Positions 1 to 6,535 of a stretch of 39,381 bases of DNA are shown here, piece after piece. Origin of the DNA: Acidobacteriota bacterium (GTDB taxonomy: Bacteria > Acidobacteriota > Vicinamibacteria > Marinacidobacterales > Marinacidobacteraceae). Below the pieces are notes generated by a model. The model saw only the letters and a program-made list of their open reading frames with translations. It was not told the DNA's origin and ran no database searches. Position numbers and translations under genes: made by a program. The DNA is taken from assembly GCA_022820545.1 (NCBI GenBank), contig JAJEFG010000019.1:1-39381 (forward strand). The letters run 5' to 3'. How positions within the stretch are numbered: the stretch's first letter is position 1; the number at the start of each line of letters is the position of its first letter.

Positions 1-65
1 GGTCGCCCTCCGGGCTCCCGCCGCGCTCCCCAACGTCCCTCCGGTCCCGCCAGAACGGCCTCCCA

Positions 66-122
66 CCGGTGACAAAGTTCGTGTCGTTTATCTGGGACAG
101 TGTTCGTGTCGCTTGACACCGG
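66..122. repeat. Small inverted-repeat unit with internal direct repeats (possible IS-end or MITE remnant)
   Basis: The ends are an inverted repeat: CCGGTGACAA at 66-75 and TTGACACCGG at 113-122 (9 of 10 positions complementary). Inside are two direct copies of a 13-mer, GTTCGTGTCGTTT at 77-89 and GTTCGTGTCGCTT at 102-114, separated by TATCTGGGACAG. Repeated short blocks near a TGTCA-type end resemble the multiple terminal repeats of IS21-like elements, but no transposase is visible, so this is only a remnant or a look-alike. The structure is seen directly; the mobile-element reading is a weak inference. Confidence 0.35.
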
Positions 123-130
123 GCGTAGAT

Positions 131-190
131 GGCGCGACGGCTTGGAGCGCCGGTCTCCAGACCGGCACCGCGGTGCTCCGCACCGCGCAC
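131..190 (+). repeat. Class A two-hairpin palindromic repeat, copy 1
   Basis: Two adjacent hairpins follow a GGCGCG-ACGGCTTGG lead-in. Hairpin 1 (149-166) has arms GCCGGTCT/AGACCGGC with a CC loop. Hairpin 2 (169-187) has arms CGCGGTGC/GCACCGCG with a TCC loop. A second copy lies at 39135-39196 with the same lead-in and the same first hairpin. Its second hairpin differs by a T-A to C-G swap on both arms, so pairing is kept. This looks like a REP-type element, not a coding sequence. Confidence 0.75.
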
Positions 191-255
191 GTCGGTACTC
201 CACCGCACCCCCACCACCCCCCCCAAGACGTTCGCGCCGACCCCGCCCGCTCGGC

Positions 256-261
256 TAAAAT
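256..261 (+). promoter_or_regulatory. Possible -10 box for the TPR gene
   Basis: TAAAAT matches the sigma-70 -10 consensus at 5 of 6 positions and stands out in GC-rich surroundings. It would start transcription near 268, about 40 nt before the chosen start codon. I see no convincing -35 box 16-18 nt upstream. Confidence 0.3.
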
Positions 262-296
262 CGCCCTTCCCGAGCGCAGACCGCGTCTCCCCCGAT

Positions 297-301
297 GGAG
301 G
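297..301 (+). promoter_or_regulatory. Ribosome binding site deciding the start of the TPR gene
   Basis: GGAGG lies 5 nt before the ATG at 307. A further in-frame ATG at 295 would overlap this site and would put a charged MEDF stretch ahead of the signal peptide. The downstream ATG at 307 is therefore the better start. Confidence 0.7.
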
Positions 302-306
302 ATTTC

Positions 307-1914
307 ATGTTCAAGAAAGTCATTCTGGCCGTCGCCGTGCTCGCACTCGTCGCGGCGCCCGCCCTTGCCGAGGAAGAGTCCGATCTCGGCACCGTGCATT
401 TCCCGAACTCCGGCTCGGAGGCAGCCCAGGCAGCCTTCCAGCGGGGTGTGGCGGCACTCCACAGCTTCTGGTACGAGGAAGCCGGAGAGGCCTTCAAGAA
501 CGCCCAGGAGATCGATCCCGACTTCGCGCTCGCCTACTGGGGCGAGGCGATCAGCCACAACCACCCGCTGTGGTCGGAGCAGGACATCAGCGCCGCGCGC
601 GATGTCCTGAAGCGCTTCGGGGACACCCGCGCCGCCCGCCGGGCGAAGACCCCGACCGAGCGCGAGCGGCTCTACATGGACACCGTGGAAGTCCTCTACG
701 GCCCCGGTGACAAGTACGAACGCGACGAGCTCTACCACCAGGCCATGCGGCGCCTCGCCGAGGCCCATCCGGAAGACAACGAGGCCCAGGCGTTCTACGC
801 CCTTTCCTACCTCGGCCTCGTGCGCCGCGGCGAGAGCGGATTCCACCGGCAGATGAAGGCCGGGGCGCTCTCCCTCGACCTCTTCGTGCGCGAGCCCAAC
901 CATCCGGGCGCCGCCCACTACGTGATCCACTCCTTCGACGATCCCGAGCACGCGCCCCTCGCCCTCGAAGCGGCGAACCGCTACGCCGAGATCGCACCCG
1001 AGGCGCACCACGCGCAGCACATGCCCTCCCACATCTTCGTGCAGCACGGCATGTGGGACCGGGTCTCGGCTTCGAACGACGTCGCCTACAACGCGTCGGC
1101 CAAGTGGGTCGAGAGAAAGAACCTGTCGATCACCAAGCGCGACTACCACAGCCTCGAGTGGAAGGCCTACGCCGACCTCCAGCGCGGCGTATACAGCGAC
1201 TCGAGCGACGCCATCAAGATCGTGGAGAAGGCGGCCAAGGAAGCCGATGACAATCGGCTGCGCCGGATCGCGGCGTCCATGAACGCCCGGCACGCCATCG
1301 AGAGCGGCCGCTTCGACGGAATCGTCCTGCCCGAGGGCGATCTCGATACCAGCCGCTACAACTCGACCGCCAACCTGCTGCTAGCGGCGGGGATGAAGGC
1401 GTTCGCCGAGAAGGACGCCGCGGGTGCCAACGCGGCCGCCGAGCAACTCCGGGCGCTCGCCGACAAGCGCGCCGCGGACGGCGAGGCCTACCAGGCCGAC
1501 TCGGTGCGCATCATGCAGCACGAGGTCGAGGCCCTCGCCGCCTTCGTCGCCGGTGACACCGAAGGCGCCCTGAAGCACGCCGCGATGGCCACCGACATCG
1601 AGGAGACCCAGGACCCGCCGTCGGGTCCCACCTACCCGATGAAGCCTTCCCACGAACTGCGGGGTGAACTGCTCCTCGCCGCCGGCAAGGCGGAGAAGGC
1701 CCGCGCCCAGTTCGAGATCAGCCTCACCCGGACCCCGAACCGGACGGCATCGCTGCTCGGACTCGCCCGCGCGGCGACCGCGCTCAGCGACGAGGACGCG
1801 GCGAACCGCGCCTACGCGACGCTCCAGACCTTCCTGACCGAGGCGGACAGCGACGTTAGCTTCCTCGAGGAGGTCCGCAGCCACGCCACGGCGACCACGG
1901 ACATGCAGCAGTAG
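307..1914 (+). CDS. Exported tetratricopeptide-repeat protein of unknown function
   Basis: A 535-residue protein starting at the ATG served by GGAGG (297-301). Residues 1-21 form a signal peptide (MFKK, then a Leu/Val/Ala core, then APALA before EEE), so it is probably periplasmic. The rest is alpha-helical and alanine-rich with TPR-like pairs: a block at about residues 40-75 (AAFQRGVAALHSFWYEEA, then A-EIDPDFALAYWGEA) is a clear TPR, and others follow near 155-175 and at the C-terminus (LLAAGKAEKARAQFEISL, then ALSDEDAANRAYATL). His-rich stretches (HHAQHMPSHIF) are also present. No catalytic motif is recognised. Similar long TPR proteins with this N-terminal pattern are common hypotheticals in Acidobacteriota. 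It stands alone and is followed by its own terminator. Function is unknown; a scaffold role is only a guess. Confidence 0.85.
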   Translation: MFKKVILAVAVLALVAAPALAEEESDLGTVHFPNSGSEAAQAAFQRGVAALHSFWYEEAGEAFKNAQEIDPDFALAYWGEAISHNHPLWSEQDISAARDVLKRFGDTRAARRAKTPTERERLYMDTVEVLYGPGDKYERDELYHQAMRRLAEAHPEDNEAQAFYALSYLGLVRRGESGFHRQMKAGALSLDLFVREPNHPGAAHYVIHSFDDPEHAPLALEAANRYAEIAPEAHHAQHMPSHIFVQHGMWDRVSASNDVAYNASAKWVERKNLSITKRDYHSLEWKAYADLQRGVYSDSSDAIKIVEKAAKEADDNRLRRIAASMNARHAIESGRFDGIVLPEGDLDTSRYNSTANLLLAAGMKAFAEKDAAGANAAAEQLRALADKRAADGEAYQADSVRIMQHEVEALAAFVAGDTEGALKHAAMATDIEETQDPPSGPTYPMKPSHELRGELLLAAGKAEKARAQFEISLTRTPNRTASLLGLARAATALSDEDAANRAYATLQTFLTEADSDVSFLEEVRSHATATTDMQQ

Positions 1915-1933
1915 GTCTACTGCGGTTCAGCAC

Positions 1934-1965
1934 CGAGGGCGGCGCACCCGCGCCGCCCTCGTTTT
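1934..1965 (+). terminator. Rho-independent terminator of the TPR gene
   Basis: A perfect 12-bp GC-rich stem (arms 1934-1945 and 1950-1961, loop ACCC) is followed by TTTT at 1962-1965. It lies 19 nt after the TPR stop codon. It is the only classic stem plus T-tract terminator I found in the window. Confidence 0.85.
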
Positions 1966-1994
1966 GTGTACGGCGGGCCGGGTGCCGCCGCGCC

Positions 1995-2408
1995 CTACTC
2001 CCGGAGGCCACCCCGCGTGACCGCGGCGGCATCACGTAGCCGGGAGAGTCTGCCGTCGAACGTATAGAGCGGGACCGCATCCACCCGGCGAGCCGCCGCG
2101 AGGATCATCCGGTCGGCGAACTCCGGCCCCCCCCGTCCATACTCAGCGGCTGCATGAGCTACATCGGCGGCGTTCTCGAACAGCAGACCGCGGGTCTCGA
2201 GCAGCTCCACAAGGAGCTCCGCTACTCGTCGGCGCGGCACGCCGTAGCCGTGGCCAAGCACCCACACGAGTTCGAGCACTACCTCGCGCGCAACGAAACC
2301 TGGCTCCTCGGGAGTCAAGCCCTCAAGGAGGGCACTCGCGTCCGCCTGCTGGCCAGAGTCATCGCCGGTGAGGAATCGGACGAGGACGTTCGTATCGAGA
2401 GCGATCAA
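1995..2408 (-). CDS. vapC: PIN-domain toxin, VapC-like ribonuclease
   Basis: A 137-residue single-domain PIN protein, the usual length for VapC. It begins MIALDTNVLVRFLTGDD with the first acidic residue (D5). A central helix carries REVVLELVWVL with the conserved Glu. Near the C-terminus FADRMILAAARR and TFDGRLSRL carry the remaining Asp residues of the metal-binding active site. VapC toxins are Mg-dependent RNases that cleave tRNA or rRNA and are blocked by the partner antitoxin. The start codon is TTG and overlaps the stop of the antitoxin gene by 4 nt (TTGA), which suggests translational coupling. The toxin substrate cannot be told from the sequence. Confidence 0.9.
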   Translation of the reverse strand: MIALDTNVLVRFLTGDDSGQQADASALLEGLTPEEPGFVAREVVLELVWVLGHGYGVPRRRVAELLVELLETRGLLFENAADVAHAAAEYGRGGPEFADRMILAAARRVDAVPLYTFDGRLSRLRDAAAVTRGGLRE

Positions 2409-2638
2409 GACTCGCAGGCAGCCTCGGCGATGGCGCGATCCATGTCCTCGAGTGACAGCGCCGGCCCTTTGTGCTGCACGATGCCACGCAGCCTTGAAAT
2501 CGGCCGGAGCGGGAAGATCCGCACCGCGGAACCCTCGATGGTGTAGCGCACCCGATCGCCAGCCTTCAGTGCCAGGGCTTCGCGTACCGCCTTCGGCACC
2601 GTGGTCTGTCCCCGGGAAGTAATCGTGGATTCAAGCAT
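2405..2638 (-). CDS. vapB: AbrB/MazE-fold antitoxin (VapB-like)
   Basis: A 77-residue protein with an N-terminal swapped-hairpin AbrB/SpoVT DNA-binding domain. The pattern ESTITSRGQTTVPKAVREAL, then GDRVRYTIEGSAVRIFPL is the textbook form, including the GQ-T-P-K-R core. The C-terminal tail (about residues 55-77, LSLEDMDRAIAEAA) is the segment that in this family wraps the toxin active site. First gene of the toxin-antitoxin operon, 4-nt overlap with the PIN gene. It most likely represses its own promoter through the palindromic site at 2653-2699. Confidence 0.92.
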   Translation of the reverse strand: MLESTITSRGQTTVPKAVREALALKAGDRVRYTIEGSAVRIFPLRPISRLRGIVQHKGPALSLEDMDRAIAEAACES

Positions 2639-2652
2639 GCGATTCTCGCTGT

Positions 2653-2699
2653 AGCCTTAACTATAGGGCACTGCATTTGTCAATGCAACATATAAGGCT
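2653..2699 (-). promoter_or_regulatory. Promoter and nested-palindrome operator of the toxin-antitoxin operon
   Basis: An AT-rich island just upstream of the antitoxin start. An outer inverted repeat, AGCCTTA (2653-2659) with TAAGGCT (2693-2699), encloses an inner one, TGCATT (2672-2677) with AATGCA (2682-2687). On the minus strand TTGCAT (2688-2683), a 17-nt spacer and TATAGT (2665-2660) form a plausible sigma-70 promoter starting near the outer arm. A TTGACA also occurs (2683-2678) but has no -10 at normal spacing. Autorepression by the AbrB-type antitoxin is an inference from family behaviour. Confidence 0.55.
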
Positions 2700-2782
2700 C
2701 ATCGATACGGATAAGGCGTTCCGGGTGTCGTGCCCGGGTTCGAAGGGCGCAGAGTCTCGGCGCCGGTGCCGCGCTCCCGTCC

Positions 2783-2806
2783 GATGCGGGCCGGAGGCCG
2801 GCAGTC
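2783..2806 (-). repeat. Class B palindromic repeat, degenerate copy (B1)
   Basis: GGCCGGAGGCCGGC-type palindrome 12 nt beyond the stop of the cytochrome gene, in the same orientation relative to that gene as the other class B copies. It differs from them at several positions (GGACTGCC in place of GAGCGCC, and GGCCC in place of GGCCGG). The second hairpin is weak here. Confidence 0.55.
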
Positions 2807-2818
2807 CCGTGTCCCCGC

Positions 2819-3937
2819 CTACGGATCCTCGTCGGGCCCGGTGGGCGGCGCCCGCACCAGATCCACGATGGCCCCGGGATGGGAGACCCGGATGGCGGCG
2901 CCTGCGGCCAGACGCACCGGCTCCCGGAACGCGAACTTCTCCGCCCAGTCGGCATCGAAGCGGCGGATGCGCAGCAGCGGCGTCACCGCCCCGTCGGTTC
3001 CCACCGCCTCCACCGCGAACCCGTCCGGGCCGGGGTCGAGCCCTTCGGGCGGCAGGACGGAGAGGAGGGTGGCCGGACCCACCGCGGTGGTTCCCGGCTC
3101 GACAGCCAGCATCTCGACGGCGCGGGTCCGGTCCGGAAGGGGCGGGAAGACCACCACCTGCGGCGCGTCCTCGAACTCCAGGCCCTCGGTGTCGAATCCC
3201 TTGCGGTAGGACAGATGCAGGAAGAGACCCGTGTCCTCCGGAAGGCGGTCGAAGACTCCCTCCGGACGCATCCGGGGCCCCTGCCCCACCACCCAGGTGA
3301 AGAGCGGCGCCCCGCTCGCGCAGTCGTCGCCGGCGTACAGCACGGCCCGCCGCAGGATCGAAACCGCCTCGCCGGGAATCAGCGAAAAGCCGGCCGCGGC
3401 CGCCCCCACTCCCTCACCCCGGACGAGCGGCTGGCAGGCGGCCGCCACGGACTCCATCTCGCCAATGACGACCGGCTCGGCCAGCGTCAGCCGGCTCGGG
3501 GGCAGGTCCGCCTCGGCGCCCGGAATCTCCGGTTCCTCTGCCGGCGCCGGCCCTTCGGGCGCCAGTCCGATCGCCCAGTCCACAAGCATGTCGGTCTCGC
3601 GATCGTCGAGCGTCCGGGCGTGGGCGAAATCGCCGGTACCGTCGTCGGGAAGCCAGGGAGGCATCTGGCGCTGGAGGACCTGCCGGGCGATGGAGTTGGC
3701 CCACGGCAGCGCGTCCAGGTAGCGCATCAGGTTGACCGGCGCCGGGCCGGTCCCCGAGTGGCAGGAGGCGCAGTGTTGCTCCAGGAGGGGGCGGATGTCG
3801 CGCCAGTAGCCGTAGCGGGAGAGTTCCGGTTCGTGGGCGTTCGCGGCGCCGAACCAACCGGGAACCGCGACCAGAATCGCTGCCACGCCGGCAGCGAGGC
3901 CGCTGAACACCGCGGCGATTCGTCCCGGTCGCTTCAT
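2819..3937 (-). CDS. Exported cytochrome c with a monooxygenase-like C-terminal region
   Basis: A 372-residue protein. Residues 1-34 are a signal anchor or signal peptide ending AANA. The CASCH heme c site is at residues 56-60 within DIRPLLEQHCASCHSGTG, and RQMPPW (about 91-96) probably supplies the Met ligand. This N-terminal block matches the cytochrome domain attached to copper type II ascorbate-dependent monooxygenase-like proteins. The C-terminal block (LLRIRRFDADWAEKFAF, then EPVRLAAGAAIRVSHP) resembles the end of those proteins. However, the HMHLRG-type copper motif normally found just before it is not visible, so copper catalysis may be lost. It follows the metal-binding-domain gene by 10 nt, implying one transcript. 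Role: probably periplasmic redox or metal handling; unproven. Confidence 0.75.
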   Translation of the reverse strand: MKRPGRIAAVFSGLAAGVAAILVAVPGWFGAANAHEPELSRYGYWRDIRPLLEQHCASCHSGTGPAPVNLMRYLDALPWANSIARQVLQRQMPPWLPDDGTGDFAHARTLDDRETDMLVDWAIGLAPEGPAPAEEPEIPGAEADLPPSRLTLAEPVVIGEMESVAAACQPLVRGEGVGAAAAGFSLIPGEAVSILRRAVLYAGDDCASGAPLFTWVVGQGPRMRPEGVFDRLPEDTGLFLHLSYRKGFDTEGLEFEDAPQVVVFPPLPDRTRAVEMLAVEPGTTAVGPATLLSVLPPEGLDPGPDGFAVEAVGTDGAVTPLLRIRRFDADWAEKFAFREPVRLAAGAAIRVSHPGAIVDLVRAPPTGPDEDP

Positions 3938-3947
3938 TCGATGGCCC

Positions 3948-5048
3948 CTATTCCGGCGCCCGCTCCGGCAGTCCCCGCATCCCCTCCGCGAAGACCTCGT
4001 AGGCCTCGCCGACGCGGACCCGGTCGCCCAGGTCTCCGTACATGTCGAGGAGCCAGGCGCCCCGCACGATCCGCTTGAGCGCCACCCAGGGACGATCCGA
4101 CGCCGCTTCGCCGTAGGCCAGCGCCAGGTCCTTGGCTTCCAGCGCCGGAATGAAGAGATCCGCCCAGCGGCCCTGGTCGATCAGCGCCTGGACCCGCCGG
4201 TCGCGGGCGCGAATGGCGTCCAGAATCGCCTGCGGAGTGTCGGGGACCCGCAGTTCCGGCAGCGCGGTGGGCGCGGTTTCGGCCGCGAGGGCGGCCTTTT
4301 CCGCGTCCGAAAGGAAGATGAAGTCGAAGCGGTCCTCGTCGTCTCGATCGGGGAACCGCACGAAGGCCGTGAAGGCCGCCCGTTCTCCGGCGGCGGCCTC
4401 GACCGGCGTCTCGAGCGCGCCGGGAGCCGTCGAGAGGGCCACCGGCTCGCCGAGCGGCGCCCCCCGCTCGTCCGCCGGAACCACCCGCGCGCGGAAGGGT
4501 TCCGGCTCGATCGGCTGGGTGAAGGAGTCGTAGAAGTAGAGGCGGAATGCTCCGTCTTCCAGCGCGCCTTCCAGGTGGTGCACCCCATCCGGCGCCATGA
4601 ACAGGATCCCGCCGTGACGCGGGTTGTGGTCGCCGTGCGCGGATACCCGGGTCGTCATCGCGCGGGGGACGTCGCTCTCGCAGACCCCGGGTTCCACGAA
4701 GACCCGATCGGGATCGGACGGGCAGAACCAGATCACCTCGCGCGTGGCCGGCACCAGCGGATCGCCGGTGTCGGGGCAGATGCCGGGCTTCTCCTCCACC
4801 ACGGTGTCCTCCTGCGCCAGGCAGACATAGCGGGTGACCAGCGTCCGTCGCACCAGCGCCATCCCGCACAGCGGGCAACGTCCTTCCCCGTGCGCCTGGT
4901 GGTCCCGGTGCATGGGACAGAGCCAGACCGTGTAGGCGTCCTCGAGGGTGCCGTCCTCCTGGGCGGCGCGAGCGGTGGGAACCCAGAACGCGCCGGACAG
5001 GGGAAGTGCCAGGGCAAGCGCGACCAGCTGACCCTTCCGGACGCTCAT
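3948..5048 (-). CDS. Exported protein with three tandem heavy-metal-binding-domain-like repeats
   Basis: A 366-residue protein with a signal peptide (residues 1-29, ending ARAA). Residues 40-66 form a good heavy-metal-binding domain: WLCPMHRDH, then GRCPLCGMAL (C44, C58, C61), as seen in copper-handling CusB and P-type ATPase N-termini. Two weaker copies follow: YVCLAQED with GICPDTGDPLV (C76, C91) and WFCPSDPD with GVCESDVP (C109, C123). A His-rich motif HGDHNPRHGG (138-147) and HHLEG (157-161) opens a beta-rich domain, and the rest is helical. It probably binds Cu or another soft metal outside the cytoplasm. It is the first gene of the pair with the cytochrome. The exact job is unknown. Confidence 0.75.
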   Translation of the reverse strand: MSVRKGQLVALALALPLSGAFWVPTARAAQEDGTLEDAYTVWLCPMHRDHQAHGEGRCPLCGMALVRRTLVTRYVCLAQEDTVVEEKPGICPDTGDPLVPATREVIWFCPSDPDRVFVEPGVCESDVPRAMTTRVSAHGDHNPRHGGILFMAPDGVHHLEGALEDGAFRLYFYDSFTQPIEPEPFRARVVPADERGAPLGEPVALSTAPGALETPVEAAAGERAAFTAFVRFPDRDDEDRFDFIFLSDAEKAALAAETAPTALPELRVPDTPQAILDAIRARDRRVQALIDQGRWADLFIPALEAKDLALAYGEAASDRPWVALKRIVRGAWLLDMYGDLGDRVRVGEAYEVFAEGMRGLPERAPE

Positions 5049-5055
5049 CGGCGGG

Positions 5056-5061
5056 AAATTA
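5056..5061 (-). promoter_or_regulatory. Possible -10 box giving a leaderless transcript of the metal-binding gene
   Basis: On the minus strand TAATTT ends 7 nt before the ATG at 5048. No Shine-Dalgarno sequence is seen between them. This spacing is the signature of leaderless mRNAs (a TANNNT box about 7 nt ahead of the start codon). Confidence 0.35.
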
Positions 5062-5133
5062 GCAGGCGCGCAGGGGCTGGTTCCGCCACTCCCGGTTGGG
5101 TCGCGCTGATCGCGACCGACAAACCTGTGCGTT

Positions 5134-5180
5134 TCGCCTCCCTGCGGTCGGCGATGCCGGCCGGAGGCCGGCGCTCCGAC
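5134..5180 (-). repeat. Class B two-hairpin repeat (B2)
   Basis: Read on the minus strand it starts 25 nt after the stop of the YbaK gene. It has the GGAGC lead, then a 7-bp hairpin with arms GCCGGCC/GGCCGGC and a TCC loop, then CATCG, then a weaker second hairpin (TCGCC/GGCGA, loop of 11) followed by AAAC. Same orientation relative to the upstream gene as B3, B4 and B5. Confidence 0.75.
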
Positions 5181-5205
5181 CGGCGCTCTGAACGGGCAGC
5201 GCCCC

Positions 5206-5688
5206 TTACTCTCTCCGCGTCAGGTTCACCACGATGCCGTTCGCGGCGCGGACGAGGTTGGCGGGGGTGATGAGGATCTCTTCCCCCCAGACGCCGGCGC
5301 CGACCCCGAGGACCGGCTCCTCCATCAGGGCTTCGTCGATGAAGGTCCGGGTGCCCTCCTGCTGCCAGGAGAACGGCGGGATCGAGCCGATCCGGTAGCC
5401 GGTGAACTCGATCACGGCCTCCGGACTCGCGAGGCGAATGTTCCGGTTGCCCATCGCCTTCTTGAGCTTTCCGGAGATGACGTTCCGGTCGCCGCCCACG
5501 GCGATCAACGCCCGTTCACCCGTTCCGGACTGGAAGATCAGCGTCTTGACCATCTGGCTCTCGCGGTAGCCGAGCGCGTGCGCCACCGAGGCGGCGCCCT
5601 TGGGAGTCGATGCCGGGAAGGTCCGCCGCTCCCACGGGACTCCGAGCGCCTCGAGATGCCGGTGCGCCGGCAGCGTCTCGCCGCTCAT
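5206..5688 (-). CDS. YbaK/ProX-type aminoacyl-tRNA deacylase
   Basis: A 160-residue single-domain protein of the YbaK/EbsC editing family, which hydrolyses mischarged tRNAs (for example Cys-tRNA(Pro) or Ala-tRNA(Pro)) in trans. Visible family features are AASVAHALGYRESQMVKTLIF, split here as AASVAHALGY and QMVKTLIF at about 32-52, then LIAVGGDRNVISGKLKKAMG (61-80, with the conserved Lys), GYRIGSIPPF (97-106) and RTFIDEAL (114-121). The ATG overlaps the stop of the SDR gene by 4 nt (ATGA), so the two are probably co-translated. A longer in-frame extension upstream is a shadow of the SDR gene. Which tRNA it edits cannot be read from sequence. Confidence 0.88.
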   Translation of the reverse strand: MSGETLPAHRHLEALGVPWERRTFPASTPKGAASVAHALGYRESQMVKTLIFQSGTGERALIAVGGDRNVISGKLKKAMGNRNIRLASPEAVIEFTGYRIGSIPPFSWQQEGTRTFIDEALMEEPVLGVGAGVWGEEILITPANLVRAANGIVVNLTRRE

Positions 5689-6485
5689 CCCGTCCTCCTG
5701 GCCATCTGGCGGCCCACCTGCCTCCCGAGCCAGCGCACCGCGAACCGCGGCAGGAGGCGCGGCACGAACGGGACCAGCCGCGGGAAGAAGCCGGGGTTGA
5801 TCACCACCTTGCCCTTGAGAGCCCCCCGGTACCCGGCCCGCGCCACGGATCCCGGATCGGCGAGTGCGAGCCGCCGGATCCCCGAGAAGCCCTCGATGCC
5901 CGCCGTACCCAGGAAGGGGGTGTTCACCGGGCCGGGGCAGAGAACGCTCACCGTCACCCCCGTGCCCGCGAGCTCGCCGGCGAGTCCTTCGGTGAGGTGG
6001 AGGACGAAGGCCTTGGTGGATGCGTAGGTCGTGAAGCCGAGGCCGGGGACGTAGCCGGCCCCGGAACCGACGTTCAGGATCCTGCCGCGGCCCCGCTCCA
6101 GCATCCCGGGGAGATAGAGGTGACACAGCTCGGCGAGCGCCGACAGGTTGAGCCCGATCATCGAGCGCTGCACCGCGATCGGCACGTCGGCGAAGCGCCG
6201 GCTCATCCCGAACCCCGCGTTGTTGACCAGGAAGTCCACCTCCATGCCGCGCTCGCCGGTCGCGGCGTGGAGCCGCTCGGGGGCCCCGGGCTCCGCGAGG
6301 TCCATCGGCAGCGCCACCGCCCGCACCCCGGACGCGGCGCGGACTTCCTCCGCGGCCTGCTCGAGGCGGGCGGCGTTGCGCGCCACGAGCACCACGTCGC
6401 GCCCGTCGGCGGCGGCGATCGACGCCAGTTCGCGCCCGATGCCGGTCGAGGCGCCGGTGATCAGCGCCCACCCCTCCGTTGCCAT
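5685..6485 (-). CDS. Short-chain dehydrogenase/reductase (SDR, DltE-like)
   Basis: A 266-residue classical SDR. Its nucleotide-binding motif is TGASTGIG at residues 10-17, and NNAG lies near 88-91. The catalytic Ser is in NVGSGAGYVPG and the YASTK motif supplies Tyr and Lys (about 155-159). PGPVNTPF follows. A basic, proline-rich C-terminus with GFFPRLVPFVPRLLPRF (about 235-251) may touch the membrane. R32-type residues after the second strand (VLVARN) favour NADPH. The substrate is unknown; this subgroup is often annotated as an oxidoreductase of lipid or cell-wall metabolism. Divergent from the polyphosphate kinase gene (50 nt apart) and coupled to the YbaK gene. Confidence 0.9.
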   Translation of the reverse strand: MATEGWALITGASTGIGRELASIAAADGRDVVLVARNAARLEQAAEEVRAASGVRAVALPMDLAEPGAPERLHAATGERGMEVDFLVNNAGFGMSRRFADVPIAVQRSMIGLNLSALAELCHLYLPGMLERGRGRILNVGSGAGYVPGLGFTTYASTKAFVLHLTEGLAGELAGTGVTVSVLCPGPVNTPFLGTAGIEGFSGIRRLALADPGSVARAGYRGALKGKVVINPGFFPRLVPFVPRLLPRFAVRWLGRQVGRQMARRTG

Positions 6486-6535
6486 TGTCGTAGTCTTCTC
6501 CGAGCCCGGTATTTTCCCGAAAAACCGTCCGTTTC

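Larger units (their letters stand above)
1..306. other. Left-edge intergenic region
   Basis: No credible gene is seen in this stretch. Reading frames that cross it lack family resemblance and are antisense or upstream extensions of the TPR gene. It holds a small inverted-repeat unit (66-122), a class A two-hairpin repeat (131-190), a C/A-rich run (about 196-232), a possible -10 box (256-261) and the ribosome binding site of the TPR gene (297-301). The first 65 bases are GC-rich with nothing recognisable; they could be the end of a gene lying outside the window. Confidence 0.5.

Noticed and set aside
88..1293. 401-codon open frame on the minus strand
   Set aside because: It is fully antisense to the TPR gene, has no family resemblance and Gly/Val/Arg-rich composition typical of shadows in GC-rich DNA.
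2678..2683. TTGACA as the -35 box of the toxin-antitoxin promoter
   Set aside because: The nearest good -10 (TATAGT) is only 12 nt away. TTGCAT at 17-nt spacing fits better, though the -35 match is weaker.
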